Assembly: GCF_947632445.1 (NCBI RefSeq)
Contig: NZ_CANRPM010000032.1
Coordinates: 1-32,453, forward strand
Length of the DNA stretch: 32,453 nucleotides
From: an uncultured Bacteroides sp.
Lineage (GTDB): Bacteria > Bacteroidota > Bacteroidia > Bacteroidales > Bacteroidaceae
Direction: 5' to 3'
This document shows positions 8,964 through 18,049 of this stretch, one piece after another. The translations under genes and the position numbers were made by a program. The notes under the pieces are model-generated. The model did no database searches. It was not told where the DNA came from and was given only the letters and a program-made list of their open reading frames with translations. Position 1 is the stretch's first letter, and every line of letters begins with the position of its first letter.

Positions 8964-10550
8964 ATGAAGAAAATACAACTGCTCCTTTTATTCGCCCTTC
9001 TCTATGCGGCCCAGGCCGCAGGGCAGAAAGCCAACGAAAGCCCCCTGCGCAAGTTGCAGCTGGCCGAATTTGCCATCAACCGCCTCTATGTCGACTCTGT
9101 GGACGAGGCCAAGCTGGCAGAAGATGCCATCGTCGGCATGCTCGAACACCTCGACCCACACTCCACCTACAACAACCCCGAAGAAGTGAAAAAGATGAAC
9201 GAGCCTCTGCAAGGCAACTTCGAAGGCATCGGCATCCAGTTCCAGATGATTGAAGACACGCTCCTCGTCATACAGCCCGTCAGCGGCGGCCCTTCGGAGA
9301 AAGCCGGCATCTTGGCCGGTGACCGCATAACCACCGTCGACGATACCCTTATTGCCGGGGTCAAGATGAGCACCGAAGACATTATGAAGCGCCTGCGGGG
9401 GCCCAAGGATACACGGGTAAGGCTCACCGTAGTACGTCGCGGTGTGGACGGCCCGCTCCGGTTCGACGTCCTCCGCGACAAGATCCCGCTCTTCAGCCTC
9501 GACGCCTCTTACATGATAGACGACCGCACGGGCTACATCCGTGTCAACCGCTTCGCCGCCACTACGGCCGAAGAGTTCGCCAAGGCATTGGAGAAGCTCC
9601 GGCGACAGGGCATGCAGGATCTCATCCTTGACCTGCAAGGCAACGGCGGAGGGTATCTGAACGCTGCCATCGACTTGGCCAACGAGTTTCTGGAGCAGAA
9701 GGAACTGATTGTCTACACCGAAGGAAGGGCTTCGCGCCGGGCGGAGTTTACCGCCAAAGGCAACGGCGCCTTCCGCGAAGGGCGGTTAGTGGTACTGGTG
9801 GACGAATATTCGGCCTCGGCCAGTGAAATCGTGACCGGCGCCATACAGGACTGGGATCGCGGGGTCGTCGTCGGCCGCCGCACCTTCGGCAAGGGGCTTG
9901 TACAGCGGCCCATCGACCTGCCTGACGGCTCCATGATACGCCTCACCGTCGCCCGCTACTACACGCCCTCAGGGCGCTGCATCCAGAAGCCCTACAACGG
10001 CAAGGGCGACGACATGCAGGAAGCCTATGCCAAAGACTTGTCCGACCGCTTCGAGCATGGCGAACTGATGCACGCCGACAGCATCCACTTCCCCGACTCG
10101 CTGAAGTACCGCACGCTGCGCCTCGGCCGCACCGTTTATGGCGGAGGCGGTATCATGCCAGACTTCTTCGTTCCGATAGACACCACACTCTACACCGACT
10201 GGCACCGCCGGATTGCGGCCGGGGGCATTATCATCAAGGCCACTACGAGCTACATCGAACGACATCGCGAAGAACTGAAAAAGAAATACAAGACGTTCCG
10301 CGCCTTCGATGACAAGTTCAAGATAGACGAGGCCTTCATGGCCGACATCCGTTCGGCAGCGGACAAGGAGAAAATCGAGTTCGACGAAGAGCAGTACAAC
10401 CGCGCCCTGCCCCTCGTCCGCACGCAGCTCAAGGCTCTCATTGCCCGCGATCTGTGGGACATGAACGAATACTACCAGGTGATGAACACCACGAACGAGA
10501 GCGTGAAGCAGGCATTGAAGGTGCTACGGGAAGGGAAGTACCCGTTTTAA
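8964..10550 (+). CDS. S41-family C-terminal processing peptidase
   Basis: A 528-residue periplasmic serine protease related to CtpA/Prc. An N-terminal signal peptide (residues 1-~19, hydrophobic LLLLFALLYAAQA) is followed by an N-terminal helical region, a PDZ domain (~85-170, with the EGIGIQF carboxylate-binding loop near 87-93), and the protease core (~175-360). Ser285 in SASASEIV and Lys310 in TFGKG sit 25 residues apart, as in the Ser-Lys dyad of the family. A long C-terminal segment (~390-528) follows. Such enzymes trim the C-termini of envelope proteins. The stop codon overlaps the end of the convergent PAP2 gene by 4 bp. Confidence 0.93.
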   Translation: MKKIQLLLLFALLYAAQAAGQKANESPLRKLQLAEFAINRLYVDSVDEAKLAEDAIVGMLEHLDPHSTYNNPEEVKKMNEPLQGNFEGIGIQFQMIEDTLLVIQPVSGGPSEKAGILAGDRITTVDDTLIAGVKMSTEDIMKRLRGPKDTRVRLTVVRRGVDGPLRFDVLRDKIPLFSLDASYMIDDRTGYIRVNRFAATTAEEFAKALEKLRRQGMQDLILDLQGNGGGYLNAAIDLANEFLEQKELIVYTEGRASRRAEFTAKGNGAFREGRLVVLVDEYSASASEIVTGAIQDWDRGVVVGRRTFGKGLVQRPIDLPDGSMIRLTVARYYTPSGRCIQKPYNGKGDDMQEAYAKDLSDRFEHGELMHADSIHFPDSLKYRTLRLGRTVYGGGGIMPDFFVPIDTTLYTDWHRRIAAGGIIIKATTSYIERHREELKKKYKTFRAFDDKFKIDEAFMADIRSAADKEKIEFDEEQYNRALPLVRTQLKALIARDLWDMNEYYQVMNTTNESVKQALKVLREGKYPF

Positions 10551-11167
10551 CGCCGGGCGGCAGGCCGCCGCTCACCGAACAGCCACTTGTTCAGCCAACG
10601 GTTCACATAGACATTGACCACAGCACAGCCGGCACCGACAACGGCGCCCGCCAGCACGTCCGACGGGTAATGAACTCCTTCGTTCATGCGCATCACGCCT
10701 ACTGAACAGGCCCACAGGGCCGAAGGGGCGATGACATACCACTTGGGATAGGTGATGCTCAAGGACGTAGCCAAGGCGAAAGCCGTCGTCGTATGTCCCG
10801 ACGGAAAAGAGGGACTGTCTCCGCGACTGTAAGCGTGCACCCGGCCGGGCCAACGGTCGTAGGGACGCTCGCGGTCTGCCAGATACTTCATCCCATAAGC
10901 CACCACAAAGGCACCCGCCACGCTGGTACCCACGTAGAGGGCATCCTTCTGCAAGTTCTCATCCTGCCGGAGCCAGCCGGCTACAATCATGGCTACGGGT
11001 ACGCCGAAGGCCACGTAGGACTCCGACCGCGATATTACCTTATTATAATTACGGACAAACCGGCCATCCCAGCCGTTCACCTTGTGCAACAAGTCGATAT
11101 CCCAGTTCTGCGCCCACAAGGCAGAGGCCAGCCAAACAGCCATCATTCCCAAAAAGAGTCTCTTCAT
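10547..11167 (-). CDS. PAP2-family membrane phosphatase
   Basis: A 206-residue protein with an N-terminal signal peptide or membrane anchor (MKRLFLGMMAVWLASALWAQ). The three acid-phosphatase motifs are intact: KYLADRERP (94-102), PSGH (122-125) and R160-N5-H166-N3-D170. The family dephosphorylates lipid phosphates such as undecaprenyl diphosphate or phosphatidylglycerophosphate at the periplasmic face; which one applies here is not readable. Start ATG 11167 is used because the promoter TATCTTTG lies just upstream; the open frame back to 11275 crosses that promoter. It converges with the S41 gene, overlapping by 4 bp. Confidence 0.9.
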   Translation of the reverse strand: MKRLFLGMMAVWLASALWAQNWDIDLLHKVNGWDGRFVRNYNKVISRSESYVAFGVPVAMIVAGWLRQDENLQKDALYVGTSVAGAFVVAYGMKYLADRERPYDRWPGRVHAYSRGDSPSFPSGHTTTAFALATSLSITYPKWYVIAPSALWACSVGVMRMNEGVHYPSDVLAGAVVGAGCAVVNVYVNRWLNKWLFGERRPAARR

Positions 11168-11191
11168 ATCACATACGCTTAAATTCCGCGC

Positions 11192-11224
11192 CAAAGATAA
11201 AGCAAAATCCAGACACTTGCCAAT
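11192..11224 (-). promoter_or_regulatory. Promoter of the PAP2 gene
   Basis: Minus-strand TATCTTTG (plus CAAAGATA, 11192-11199) with an ATTG -33 element (plus CAAT, 11221-11224) 21 bp upstream. The leader to ATG 11167 would be about 18 bases. Confidence 0.6.
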
Positions 11225-11314
11225 CCGAGCCGCTTTTCCTGCATGCCGGCAAGCCGCCTTCCTTACCGGCTGCAAACTTGTGTCCGACAGATTACGGAAA
11301 TATTTCTTTAATCC

Positions 11315-11346
11315 CTTGCTAAATCAAGGTATTTCCTCTATTTTTG
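11315..11346 (+). promoter_or_regulatory. Promoter of the frdCAB operon
   Basis: -33 CTTG (11315-11318) and -7 TATTTTTG (11339-11346) with a 20-bp spacer. Transcription should start near 11353, leaving an A/T-rich leader of about 54 bases before frdC at 11407. Confidence 0.6.
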
Positions 11347-11406
11347 CAAAAGAATATCATCAAGGAAACTATTTACAACTATTTAATAACTTAAATTCAA
11401 TCATCT

Positions 11407-12096
11407 ATGTGGTTAAGTAATTCATCTGTAGGAAGGAAAGTGGTGATGAGCGTTACCGGCATCGCCCTTGTCCTGTTTCTGACGTTTCACATGGCGATGA
11501 ACCTTGTTGCGCTCATTTCAGCCGAGGGCTACAACATGGTTTGTGAGTTCCTGGGAGCGAACTGGTACGCACTGGTGGCGACAGTCGGACTGGCCGCCTT
11601 GTTTGTCATCCACCTCGTCTTCGCCTTCTGGCTGACGATGCAGAACCGCAAGGCACGCGGTACAGAACGCTACGCCGTAACGGAGCGACGCAAAGAAGTG
11701 GAATGGGCATCACAGAACATGCTCGTCTTGGGCATCATCGTCATCATAGGCCTGGGCCTGCACTTGATGGACTTCTGGTCGAAGATGCAGCTGCCCGAAC
11801 TGATGCACAACATGGGTCTGCCCACCGACACACTGACGCTGGCTTACGCCACCAACGGCGTTTATCACATCGAGAACACGTTCTCCAATCCGGTGTTCGT
11901 CGTTCTGTACCTCATCTGGCTGGGCGCCCTGTGGTTCCACCTGACTCACGGCTTCTGGAGCTCCATGCAGACATTGGGCTGGAACAACAAGACTTGGATC
12001 AGCCGCTGGCAGTGCATCTCCAACATCTACTCTACCATCGTGGTGCTCTGCTTCGCCTTAGTAGTGGTGGTGTTCTTCATCAAATCGCTGATGTAA
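11407..12096 (+). CDS. frdC: Fumarate reductase/succinate dehydrogenase cytochrome b subunit
   Basis: A 229-residue membrane subunit with five hydrophobic segments (~15-36, 56-77, 105-122, 163-185, 203-226), the five-helix di-heme b558 type that works without a separate FrdD. Histidines lying in the helices (His28, His69, His119, His178/181) are candidates for the two heme b ligand pairs. It passes electrons from menaquinol to the flavoprotein and iron-sulfur subunits, reducing fumarate to succinate, a main fermentation route in Bacteroidales. It is first in frdC-frdA-frdB, 53 bp before frdA. The gap contains a perfect palindrome TGCAAATTTGCA (12108-12119) of unknown meaning. Confidence 0.92.
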   Translation: MWLSNSSVGRKVVMSVTGIALVLFLTFHMAMNLVALISAEGYNMVCEFLGANWYALVATVGLAALFVIHLVFAFWLTMQNRKARGTERYAVTERRKEVEWASQNMLVLGIIVIIGLGLHLMDFWSKMQLPELMHNMGLPTDTLTLAYATNGVYHIENTFSNPVFVVLYLIWLGALWFHLTHGFWSSMQTLGWNNKTWISRWQCISNIYSTIVVLCFALVVVVFFIKSLM

Positions 12097-12149
12097 AACG
12101 CGTAGCTTGCAAATTTGCAGATTGTAAATGACTAAATCGTAAATTCATT

Positions 12150-14096
12150 ATGACCAAGATAGATTCAAGAATACCGGAAGGACCGGTAGCCGAAAAATGG
12201 ACGAACTATAAAGCCCATCAGAAATTAGTAAACCCCGCCAACAAGCGTCGCTTGGACATCATCGTGGTAGGTACAGGCCTGGCCGGTGCCAGTGCTGCCG
12301 CCTCGCTGGGCGAAATGGGTTTCAGGGTATTCAACTTCTGCATTCAGGACTCTCCGCGCCGCGCACACTCCATCGCCGCACAGGGAGGTATCAATGCAGC
12401 CAAGAACTATCAGAACGACGGCGACTCCATATACCGTCTGTTCTACGACACCGTAAAGGGCGGTGACTACCGTGCCCGCGAAGCCAACGTGTACCGCTTG
12501 GCTGAAGTGTCGAACAACATCATCGACCAGTGTGTGGCACAGGGCGTTCCCTTCGCACGCGAATACGGCGGTACGCTGGCCAACCGTTCTTTCGGCGGCG
12601 CACAGGTATCACGCACGTTCTACGCCAAGGGGCAGACAGGCCAGCAGCTACTGCTGGGTGCCTATTCCGCACTGAGCCGTCAGGTAAATGCCGGAACCGT
12701 CAAACTCTATACCCGCTATGAAATGGAAGACATCGTCATCATCGACGGACGTGCCCGCGGCATCATCGCCAAGAACCTGGTAACCGGCAAGTTGGAGCGC
12801 TTCGCCGCCCACGCCGTAGTCATCGCTACCGGCGGTTACGGAAACACGTACTTCCTCTCGACCAACGCTATGGCATGCAACTGCTCGGCCGCAATGGCCT
12901 GCTACCGCAAGGGTGCCTGGTTTGCCAATCCGGCCTACGTACAGATCCACCCGACTTGTATCCCTGTACACGGCGACAAGCAGTCTAAGCTGACTTTGAT
13001 GTCCGAATCCTTGCGTAACGACGGCCGTATCTGGGTTCCGAAGAAACTGGAAGACGCCAAGAAGCTGCAGGAAGGTACCCTGCAGGGCAAAGACATCCCC
13101 GAAGAAAACCGCGACTACTATCTGGAGCGCCGCTATCCGGCCTTCGGTAACCTCGTTCCGCGCGATGTGGCCAGTCGTGCCGCCAAGGAGCGTTGCGACA
13201 AGGGCTACGGCGTGAACAACACCGGCTTGGCCGTGTTCCTCGACTTCTCCGAAGCCATTAACCGCTTAGGCAAGGATGTAGTGGCACAGCGCTACGGCAA
13301 CCTCTTCGACATGTACGAAGAAATCACCGACGTATCGCCCTACGAGAACCCGATGATGATCTATCCGGCCATCCACTACACCATGGGCGGCATCTGGGTA
13401 GACTACGAACTGATGACCTCCATCAAGGGCCTGTTCGCCATCGGCGAATGCAACTTCTCCGACCACGGCGCCAACCGTCTGGGTGCTTCCGCCCTGATGC
13501 AGGGTCTGGCCGACGGTTACTTCGTATTGCCTTACACCATCCAGAACTATTTGGCCGACCAAATCACCGTTCCCCGCTTCTCGACGGATCTGCCCGAATT
13601 TGCCGAAGCTGAAAAGGCCGTTCAGGACAAGATCGACCACCTGATGAACATCAAGGGCAAGAAGTCCGTAGACTCCATCCACAAGGAACTGGGGCACGTC
13701 ATGTGGGAATACATGGGAATGGGCCGTACAGCCGAAGGCTTGCAGACCGGTCTGGCCAAGCTGAAAGAAATCCGCAAGGAGTTTGAGACCGACCTCTTCA
13801 TTCCGGGCAGCAAGGAAGGCATGAACGTAGAGCTCGACAAGGCCATCCGCCTGAACGACTTCATCACCATGGGCGAACTCATCGCTTACGATGCGCTGAA
13901 CCGCAACGAATCGTGCGGCGGCCACTTCCGCGAAGAGTACCAGACCGAAGAAGGCGAAGCCAAGCGCGACGACGAAAACTTCTTCTACGTGGCTTGCTGG
14001 GAATACCAGGGCAACGACGACAAAGCTCCAGAATTGCTGAAAGAACCGCTGGTGTATGAAGCCATCAAGGTACAGACTCGCAACTACAAGAGCTAA
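12150..14096 (+). CDS. frdA: Fumarate reductase/succinate dehydrogenase flavoprotein subunit
   Basis: A 648-residue catalytic subunit. The FAD dinucleotide-binding motif is GTGLAG (41-46). [13 protein letters not shown] (71-83) holds the histidine (His73) that binds FAD covalently in this family. HPTC near residues 269-272 and the later [22 protein letters not shown] belong to the dicarboxylate site and capping region. The C-terminal helical domain ends with a Lys/Asp-rich stretch. Length and order after a di-heme cytochrome b fit the non-classical complex of Bacteroidetes. In an anaerobe the fumarate reductase direction is more likely than succinate oxidation, but sequence alone does not settle it. 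Confidence 0.96.
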   Translation: MTKIDSRIPEGPVAEKWTNYKAHQKLVNPANKRRLDIIVVGTGLAGASAAASLGEMGFRVFNFCIQDSPRRAHSIAAQGGINAAKNYQNDGDSIYRLFYDTVKGGDYRAREANVYRLAEVSNNIIDQCVAQGVPFAREYGGTLANRSFGGAQVSRTFYAKGQTGQQLLLGAYSALSRQVNAGTVKLYTRYEMEDIVIIDGRARGIIAKNLVTGKLERFAAHAVVIATGGYGNTYFLSTNAMACNCSAAMACYRKGAWFANPAYVQIHPTCIPVHGDKQSKLTLMSESLRNDGRIWVPKKLEDAKKLQEGTLQGKDIPEENRDYYLERRYPAFGNLVPRDVASRAAKERCDKGYGVNNTGLAVFLDFSEAINRLGKDVVAQRYGNLFDMYEEITDVSPYENPMMIYPAIHYTMGGIWVDYELMTSIKGLFAIGECNFSDHGANRLGASALMQGLADGYFVLPYTIQNYLADQITVPRFSTDLPEFAEAEKAVQDKIDHLMNIKGKKSVDSIHKELGHVMWEYMGMGRTAEGLQTGLAKLKEIRKEFETDLFIPGSKEGMNVELDKAIRLNDFITMGELIAYDALNRNESCGGHFREEYQTEEGEAKRDDENFFYVACWEYQGNDDKAPELLKEPLVYEAIKVQTRNYKS

Positions 14097-14130
14097 TCGG
14101 GAATGTTGAACAATTAAAGAACTAACGAAA

Positions 14131-14886
14131 ATGGATAAAAACATATCATTTACACTGAAAGTATGGCGTCAGGCAGGCCCTAAAGCCAAAGGCGCTTTCG
14201 AAACCTATCAGATGAAAGACATTCCCGGCGATACTTCTTTCCTGGAAATGCTGGACATCCTGAACGAGCAGCTGATTTCTGAAGGTAAGGAACCGGTTGT
14301 ATTCGACCACGACTGCCGCGAAGGGATCTGCGGTATGTGTTCACTCTACATCAACGGGCATCCGCACGGGCCTGCACAGGGCGCAACCACCTGCCAGATT
14401 TACATGCGCCGCTTCAACGACGGCGACACCATCACCGTAGAGCCCTGGCGTTCGGCCGGTTTCCCTGTCATCAAAGACCTGATGGTAGACCGCACGGCTT
14501 ACGACAAGATTATGCAGGCCGGCGGCTACGTAAGCGTGAACACAGGTGCCCCACAGGACGCCAACGCCATCCTCATCCCGAAGACCATCGCCGACGAGGC
14601 TATGGACGCCGCCAGCTGCATCGGCTGCGGCGCCTGCGTAGCTGCCTGCAAGAACGGTTCGGCCATGTTGTTCGTATCGGCTAAGGTAAGCCAGCTCAAC
14701 CTGCTGCCTCAAGGCAAACCCGAAGCACTGCGCCGCGCCAAGGCCATGTTGGCCAAGATGGACGAACTGGGCTTCGGTAACTGTACCAACACCCGTGCCT
14801 GCGAAGCCGAATGTCCGAAGAATGTCTCCATCAGCAACATCGCCCGCCTGAACCGCGACTTCATCCGCGCCAAGCTGAAAGACTGA
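14131..14886 (+). CDS. frdB: Fumarate reductase/succinate dehydrogenase iron-sulfur subunit
   Basis: A 251-residue electron-transfer subunit. The N-terminal ferredoxin domain binds a [2Fe-2S] cluster with Cys62, Cys67, Cys70 and Cys88. The C-terminal domain has [11 protein letters not shown] (Cys163/166/169/173) and a second group, Cys218/Cys224/Cys228, which together hold the [4Fe-4S] and [3Fe-4S] clusters. It bridges the flavoprotein and the cytochrome b. It lies 34 bp after frdA and is followed by a strong terminator at 14922-14957, so the operon ends here. Confidence 0.96.
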   Translation: MDKNISFTLKVWRQAGPKAKGAFETYQMKDIPGDTSFLEMLDILNEQLISEGKEPVVFDHDCREGICGMCSLYINGHPHGPAQGATTCQIYMRRFNDGDTITVEPWRSAGFPVIKDLMVDRTAYDKIMQAGGYVSVNTGAPQDANAILIPKTIADEAMDAASCIGCGACVAACKNGSAMLFVSAKVSQLNLLPQGKPEALRRAKAMLAKMDELGFGNCTNTRACEAECPKNVSISNIARLNRDFIRAKLKD

Positions 14887-14921
14887 ACAGACTCCTTTCT
14901 ACATTTGATTAATATCAACGC

Positions 14922-14960
14922 GAACTCCTCTGTCGGAAACTCCCGGCAGGGGAGTTCTTT
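14922..14960 (+). terminator. Rho-independent terminator of frdCAB
   Basis: An 11-position stem (14922-14932 with 14947-14957; GAACTCC...GGAGTTC, one T-G pair) with a 14-base loop, followed by TTTATTT. It lies 36 bp after the frdB stop codon. Confidence 0.8.
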
Positions 14961-15217
14961 ATTTCAGGCGACAAGAAGCCGGCAACAAATCACAGAGTAT
15001 TGCAGCGAAAAACGACGTTTTCTCATTCCAATACCGCCCCGCAAAACGAAAGGGAAATACCTTGTCCTATCCGATTTACAACTTGATACATATCATGCGA
15101 AATTTACTTCAAATCCGAAATCTGTGTGCGCGAACAATGAAATAAAGGGTTGCCGTGTTCGAAAACAGTGAAAAATAATGAAAGTAGCTTAAAATAAAGT
15201 GTAAAAAGTACAATTAA
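14961..15217. other. AT-rich intergenic stretch without a supported gene
   Basis: Between the frd terminator and the next promoter I see no gene. An 88-codon plus-strand frame (14905-15171) starts inside the terminator and has no family features. Composition becomes strongly AT-rich towards 15170-15217, as is usual upstream of strong Bacteroidetes promoters. Confidence 0.5.
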
Positions 15218-15249
15218 TTTGGAGGTTAAGAAAAAAAGCTTCACCTTTG
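15218..15249 (+). promoter_or_regulatory. Promoter driving the candidate small RNA
   Basis: -33 TTTG (15218-15221), 20-bp spacer, and CACCTTTG (15242-15249), one mismatch to TAnnTTTG. An AT-rich region lies upstream. No open reading frame starts nearby; a terminator hairpin follows within 50-60 bases of the predicted start. Confidence 0.5.
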
Positions 15250-15255
15250 TGCAGT

Positions 15256-15320
15256 GATTTTTTTCATAGTATTAGATTTAAGGTTAACAAAGGTTTGGGC
15301 TCAGCGGAGCCCATTTTTTT
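15256..15320 (+). ncRNA. Candidate small RNA or attenuated leader (~65 nt)
   Basis: The promoter predicts a start near 15256. The transcript would end in a hairpin of perfect GGGCTC (15297-15302) and GAGCCC (15307-15312), loop AGCG, followed by A and eight T residues. The ~40 bases before the hairpin are A/U-rich and unstructured. Either this is an independent short RNA or it is the 5' leader of the PepSY-like lipoprotein gene 170 bases downstream with an attenuator. I do not recognise an Rfam family. The evidence is the promoter-terminator spacing only. Confidence 0.4.
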
Positions 15321-15321
15321 T
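15297..15321 (+). terminator. Rho-independent terminator
   Basis: Perfect 6-bp GGGCTC/GAGCCC stem with an AGCG tetraloop, then A and eight T. The nearest upstream gene, frdB, already has its own terminator, so this one most likely ends the short transcript starting near 15256. Confidence 0.7.
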
Positions 15322-15494
15322 GCCTATACGTTCCCAACGCCCTCCTTTCGACATGCAAATCACCGAAAAGCCATTCAAATTAGAGCGATTTCCAGTTTTT
15401 TTCCCGATTTATTTTGTTTATTTGCACCGAGAAAAGCCGGATAACCGGCCATACTTGAAACCAAACCTATTAACAAATTCAAAAACGACTGATT

Positions 15495-16826
15495 ATGAAC
15501 AGACTCTTACCATTATGCCGCATTCTGCTTACAGGAGTCTTCATTCTGATGACATCCTGCAGCGACAACGACGACTTGTCTCCCAACCCCGTCCCCGAAA
15601 ACATTCCCAAAGAGGTTATTCTGGAATTCAACCAAAGATACCCTACTGCCACCAACGTGACCTGGAGCATCAAAGATACATACGTCGTGGCCGATTTTTA
15701 TCTGGCCGATACACGTGCCGGCGGCCATGAGCCCAATAGCACGGCATGGTTCAGCATGACAGGGCACTGGAACATGACGGAAACCGAAATAAGCTACCAG
15801 CAGCTGCCCGCAACCGTAAAGGCCGCTTTCGAGGCAGGCCCGTATGCAAACGGGCGAATAGATGACGAAATAGACAAGCTGCAACGCAGCGACAACAACG
15901 AAACGCTGTACATCATCGAAGTAAGCCTGAGAGAAGAAGGCGTGGAAACCGAAGTTGACCTGTACTATACGGAGGAGGGTATCCTGATAAAGGAAATCAG
16001 AGATGCAAAAACGGATGACGACTACCACGAATACCTGCCGCAGCAACCGGAAGGGAACATACAGAAATGGCTCGACGAACACTTCCCCAACGCACGCATC
16101 GTGGACTATGAACGTGAGTCGGACGGAACGGAAGTGGAAATCATCGCCGACGGGCTGAAGCACGAAATCCTGTTCGACAAACGGCAGGAGTGGGTTTACA
16201 CCAAAACCAAATATGAACGCAGGGATCTGTCGCAAATTCCGGGCAACATCCTGAACTTTCTGCGTACTTCGTCCCACTACACCACTAACGACAATGCAAT
16301 CGACGACGTGGAGAAATACGACACACGCGACAACGGAACCTACTACTGCTTCGAGCTTAAAACGGCACACGGCCGCGAAGTAAAGGTCTACGTAAACGAG
16401 AAAGGCCTCATCGGCGAAGACCGTCCACAGAGCGGGAGCGGCAGCCAGGGGAGCGGCAGCCTGCCCGTAGAGGACGACATTCAAAGCTTCATCGAGAAGA
16501 AGTATCCCGGCGCAGTCATTATAGACAAAGACTACGAGGACGGCTACTTAGAGATAGACATACGGCACGACGGCATCGAAAAGGAAGTCCTGTTCAACGG
16601 ACAGAATCAATGGGTACGCACGGAATGGGAAGTGCGAGAATTGCCGGAGGCCGTGAAGCAGGCAATCAAAGCCAACGGATATACGCCGGACGACAATGAA
16701 TTCACTTTCGTGGAAACGGCGGAAGGCACAAGCTGGTACGAAATAGAAGTGCGCAAAGGACGCGAAGAACTGGAGCTGTACGTCAGCCCCACAGGCGAAA
16801 TCCTACGCACGGAATACGACGACTGA
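15495..16826 (+). CDS. Lipoprotein with three PepSY-like (putative beta-lactamase-inhibitor-like) units
   Basis: A 443-residue envelope protein. The signal peptide ends with a lipobox at Cys22 (LMTSC). Three similar modules follow at about 37-170, 185-310 and 325-443. Each has a helix beginning around a proline plus AVK/IQK-type residues, a phrase like YPxAxIxD, and paired strands ending in LYxxxxGxILxE/R; this is the pattern of the PepSY-like domain family found in Bacteroidetes lipoproteins. A Gly/Ser linker (SGSGSQGSGS) separates modules two and three. Such proteins are periplasmic or outer-membrane associated; their ligand is unknown. The strongly acidic composition is notable. The gene stands alone, followed by a very stable terminator. 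Confidence 0.8.
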   Translation: MNRLLPLCRILLTGVFILMTSCSDNDDLSPNPVPENIPKEVILEFNQRYPTATNVTWSIKDTYVVADFYLADTRAGGHEPNSTAWFSMTGHWNMTETEISYQQLPATVKAAFEAGPYANGRIDDEIDKLQRSDNNETLYIIEVSLREEGVETEVDLYYTEEGILIKEIRDAKTDDDYHEYLPQQPEGNIQKWLDEHFPNARIVDYERESDGTEVEIIADGLKHEILFDKRQEWVYTKTKYERRDLSQIPGNILNFLRTSSHYTTNDNAIDDVEKYDTRDNGTYYCFELKTAHGREVKVYVNEKGLIGEDRPQSGSGSQGSGSLPVEDDIQSFIEKKYPGAVIIDKDYEDGYLEIDIRHDGIEKEVLFNGQNQWVRTEWEVRELPEAVKQAIKANGYTPDDNEFTFVETAEGTSWYEIEVRKGREELELYVSPTGEILRTEYDD

Positions 16827-16835
16827 AACCCGCTG

Positions 16836-16886
16836 TTTCGCCGGCCTTTCACGAAGCGCTCGTGAGGGGCCGGCGAAATGTTTTTT
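16836..16886 (+). terminator. Very stable rho-independent terminator
   Basis: A 19-bp stem (16836-16854 with 16860-16878; TTTCGCCGGCC...GGCCGGCGAAA outside, CACGA/TCGTG inside, two G-T pairs) with a 5-base loop, followed by TGTTTTTT. It ends the PepSY-like gene and lies only 20 bp from the end of the convergent dprA. Confidence 0.9.
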
Positions 16887-16897
16887 CAGGGAGGAGG

Positions 16898-18019
16898 CTA
16901 TGCCAACAGATGGTACACTCCGCCCACCATCGCTTTCACCACCCCTTTCATTTCCAGTTCAAAAAGAAGGACGCTCATGCGGTTTATCGGAATGTCGGCC
17001 TCGACGATCAGCGTATTGATGTGCAAATCGCCGCGCCCCAGGATCCTGACCACACGCGCTTCCTCTTCCGTCAGTTCGGAGAAAAGGTTGCGCTGGACGG
17101 CTGCCGTCCCGCGTTTCTTCTCGCTCCGCCCCCAGTTCATGGCCTGCACGAAGTCCGACGCATCGTTTATCAGGGCCGCCTTGTTGTCGCGTATCAGGCG
17201 GTTGCAGCCTGCCGAATATTCGTCCGTCGCACGGCCGGGCACGGCAAAGCAGTCGCGATGATACCCCTCCGCCAAATCCGCCGTGATGAGCGAACCGCCC
17301 TTGACTGCCGACTCCACCACGATAACCGCATCGCTCATGCCCGCCACGATGCGGTTGCGGCTGACGAAATTATACCGGTCGGGCTCGGTGTCCGTGAGAA
17401 ACTCCGTCAGCAGGCCGCCTTCGGCCAGCATGTCGACGGCCGTTTTCCGATGGGCCGAAGGATAGATGCGGTCCAGCCCGTGAGCCAGTATTCCCACCGT
17501 AGAAAGCCCGTTGGCCAGAGCGGCCCGATGGGCATGCACGTCGATGCCGTAGGCCAGGCCGCTGACCACCAGCACGTCGGAACACAGGCCGGAAAGGTCG
17601 CGGAGGAAGTCGGCGCAGAAGCGTTTGCCGTAGTCGGTCGCACGGCGCGTCCCCACCAGGCTGACCACCCGCAGGCGGTTGAGGTCGGCATTTCCCTTGA
17701 AGAACAGGACGACGGGGGCATCCTCACAGTCGCGCAGCCGCGAGGGATAGCGTTCGTCGGCCAGCGTCAGGCAGTCCACCCGGTTTTTCACGGCCCACTC
17801 CAATTCCTGCTCGGCCCGGCGGAAGGCGGAAGGATGGTCGAGCGCGGCCGCGACAGAAGAAACGCGGGGGATGCCGGGAAAACGCTCGGACAGCTCCGCA
17901 CGCAGGCGGAACACGTCGGCCGCACTGCCGGCGGCCTCCACCAACCGTCGGGCGCCGATAGGCCCGATGCCCGGACAGAGGGTCAGGGCGATGCTGCAAA
18001 GTCGTTCGTCGGTATTCAT
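16898..18019 (-). CDS. dprA: DNA-processing protein DprA
   Basis: A 373-residue cytoplasmic protein that loads RecA onto incoming single-stranded DNA during uptake. A helical N-terminal part (1-~75) precedes the Rossmann-like core: GTRRATDYG (123-131), SGLAYGID (153-160), then RNRI (221-224) and the GGSLITADLA segment (241-250), all hallmarks of the family. A C-terminal winged-helix domain (~305-373) is present. It is the last gene of the minus-strand run U32-thioesterase-dprA, a neighbourhood I know from other Bacteroides. The upstream gap is 30 bp, so co-transcription is likely. Confidence 0.94.
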   Translation of the reverse strand: MNTDERLCSIALTLCPGIGPIGARRLVEAAGSAADVFRLRAELSERFPGIPRVSSVAAALDHPSAFRRAEQELEWAVKNRVDCLTLADERYPSRLRDCEDAPVVLFFKGNADLNRLRVVSLVGTRRATDYGKRFCADFLRDLSGLCSDVLVVSGLAYGIDVHAHRAALANGLSTVGILAHGLDRIYPSAHRKTAVDMLAEGGLLTEFLTDTEPDRYNFVSRNRIVAGMSDAVIVVESAVKGGSLITADLAEGYHRDCFAVPGRATDEYSAGCNRLIRDNKAALINDASDFVQAMNWGRSEKKRGTAAVQRNLFSELTEEEARVVRILGRGDLHINTLIVEADIPINRMSVLLFELEMKGVVKAMVGGVYHLLA

Positions 18020-18049
18020 GGCGTTGCGGGTTCGGTAAGGAAGGATTTC

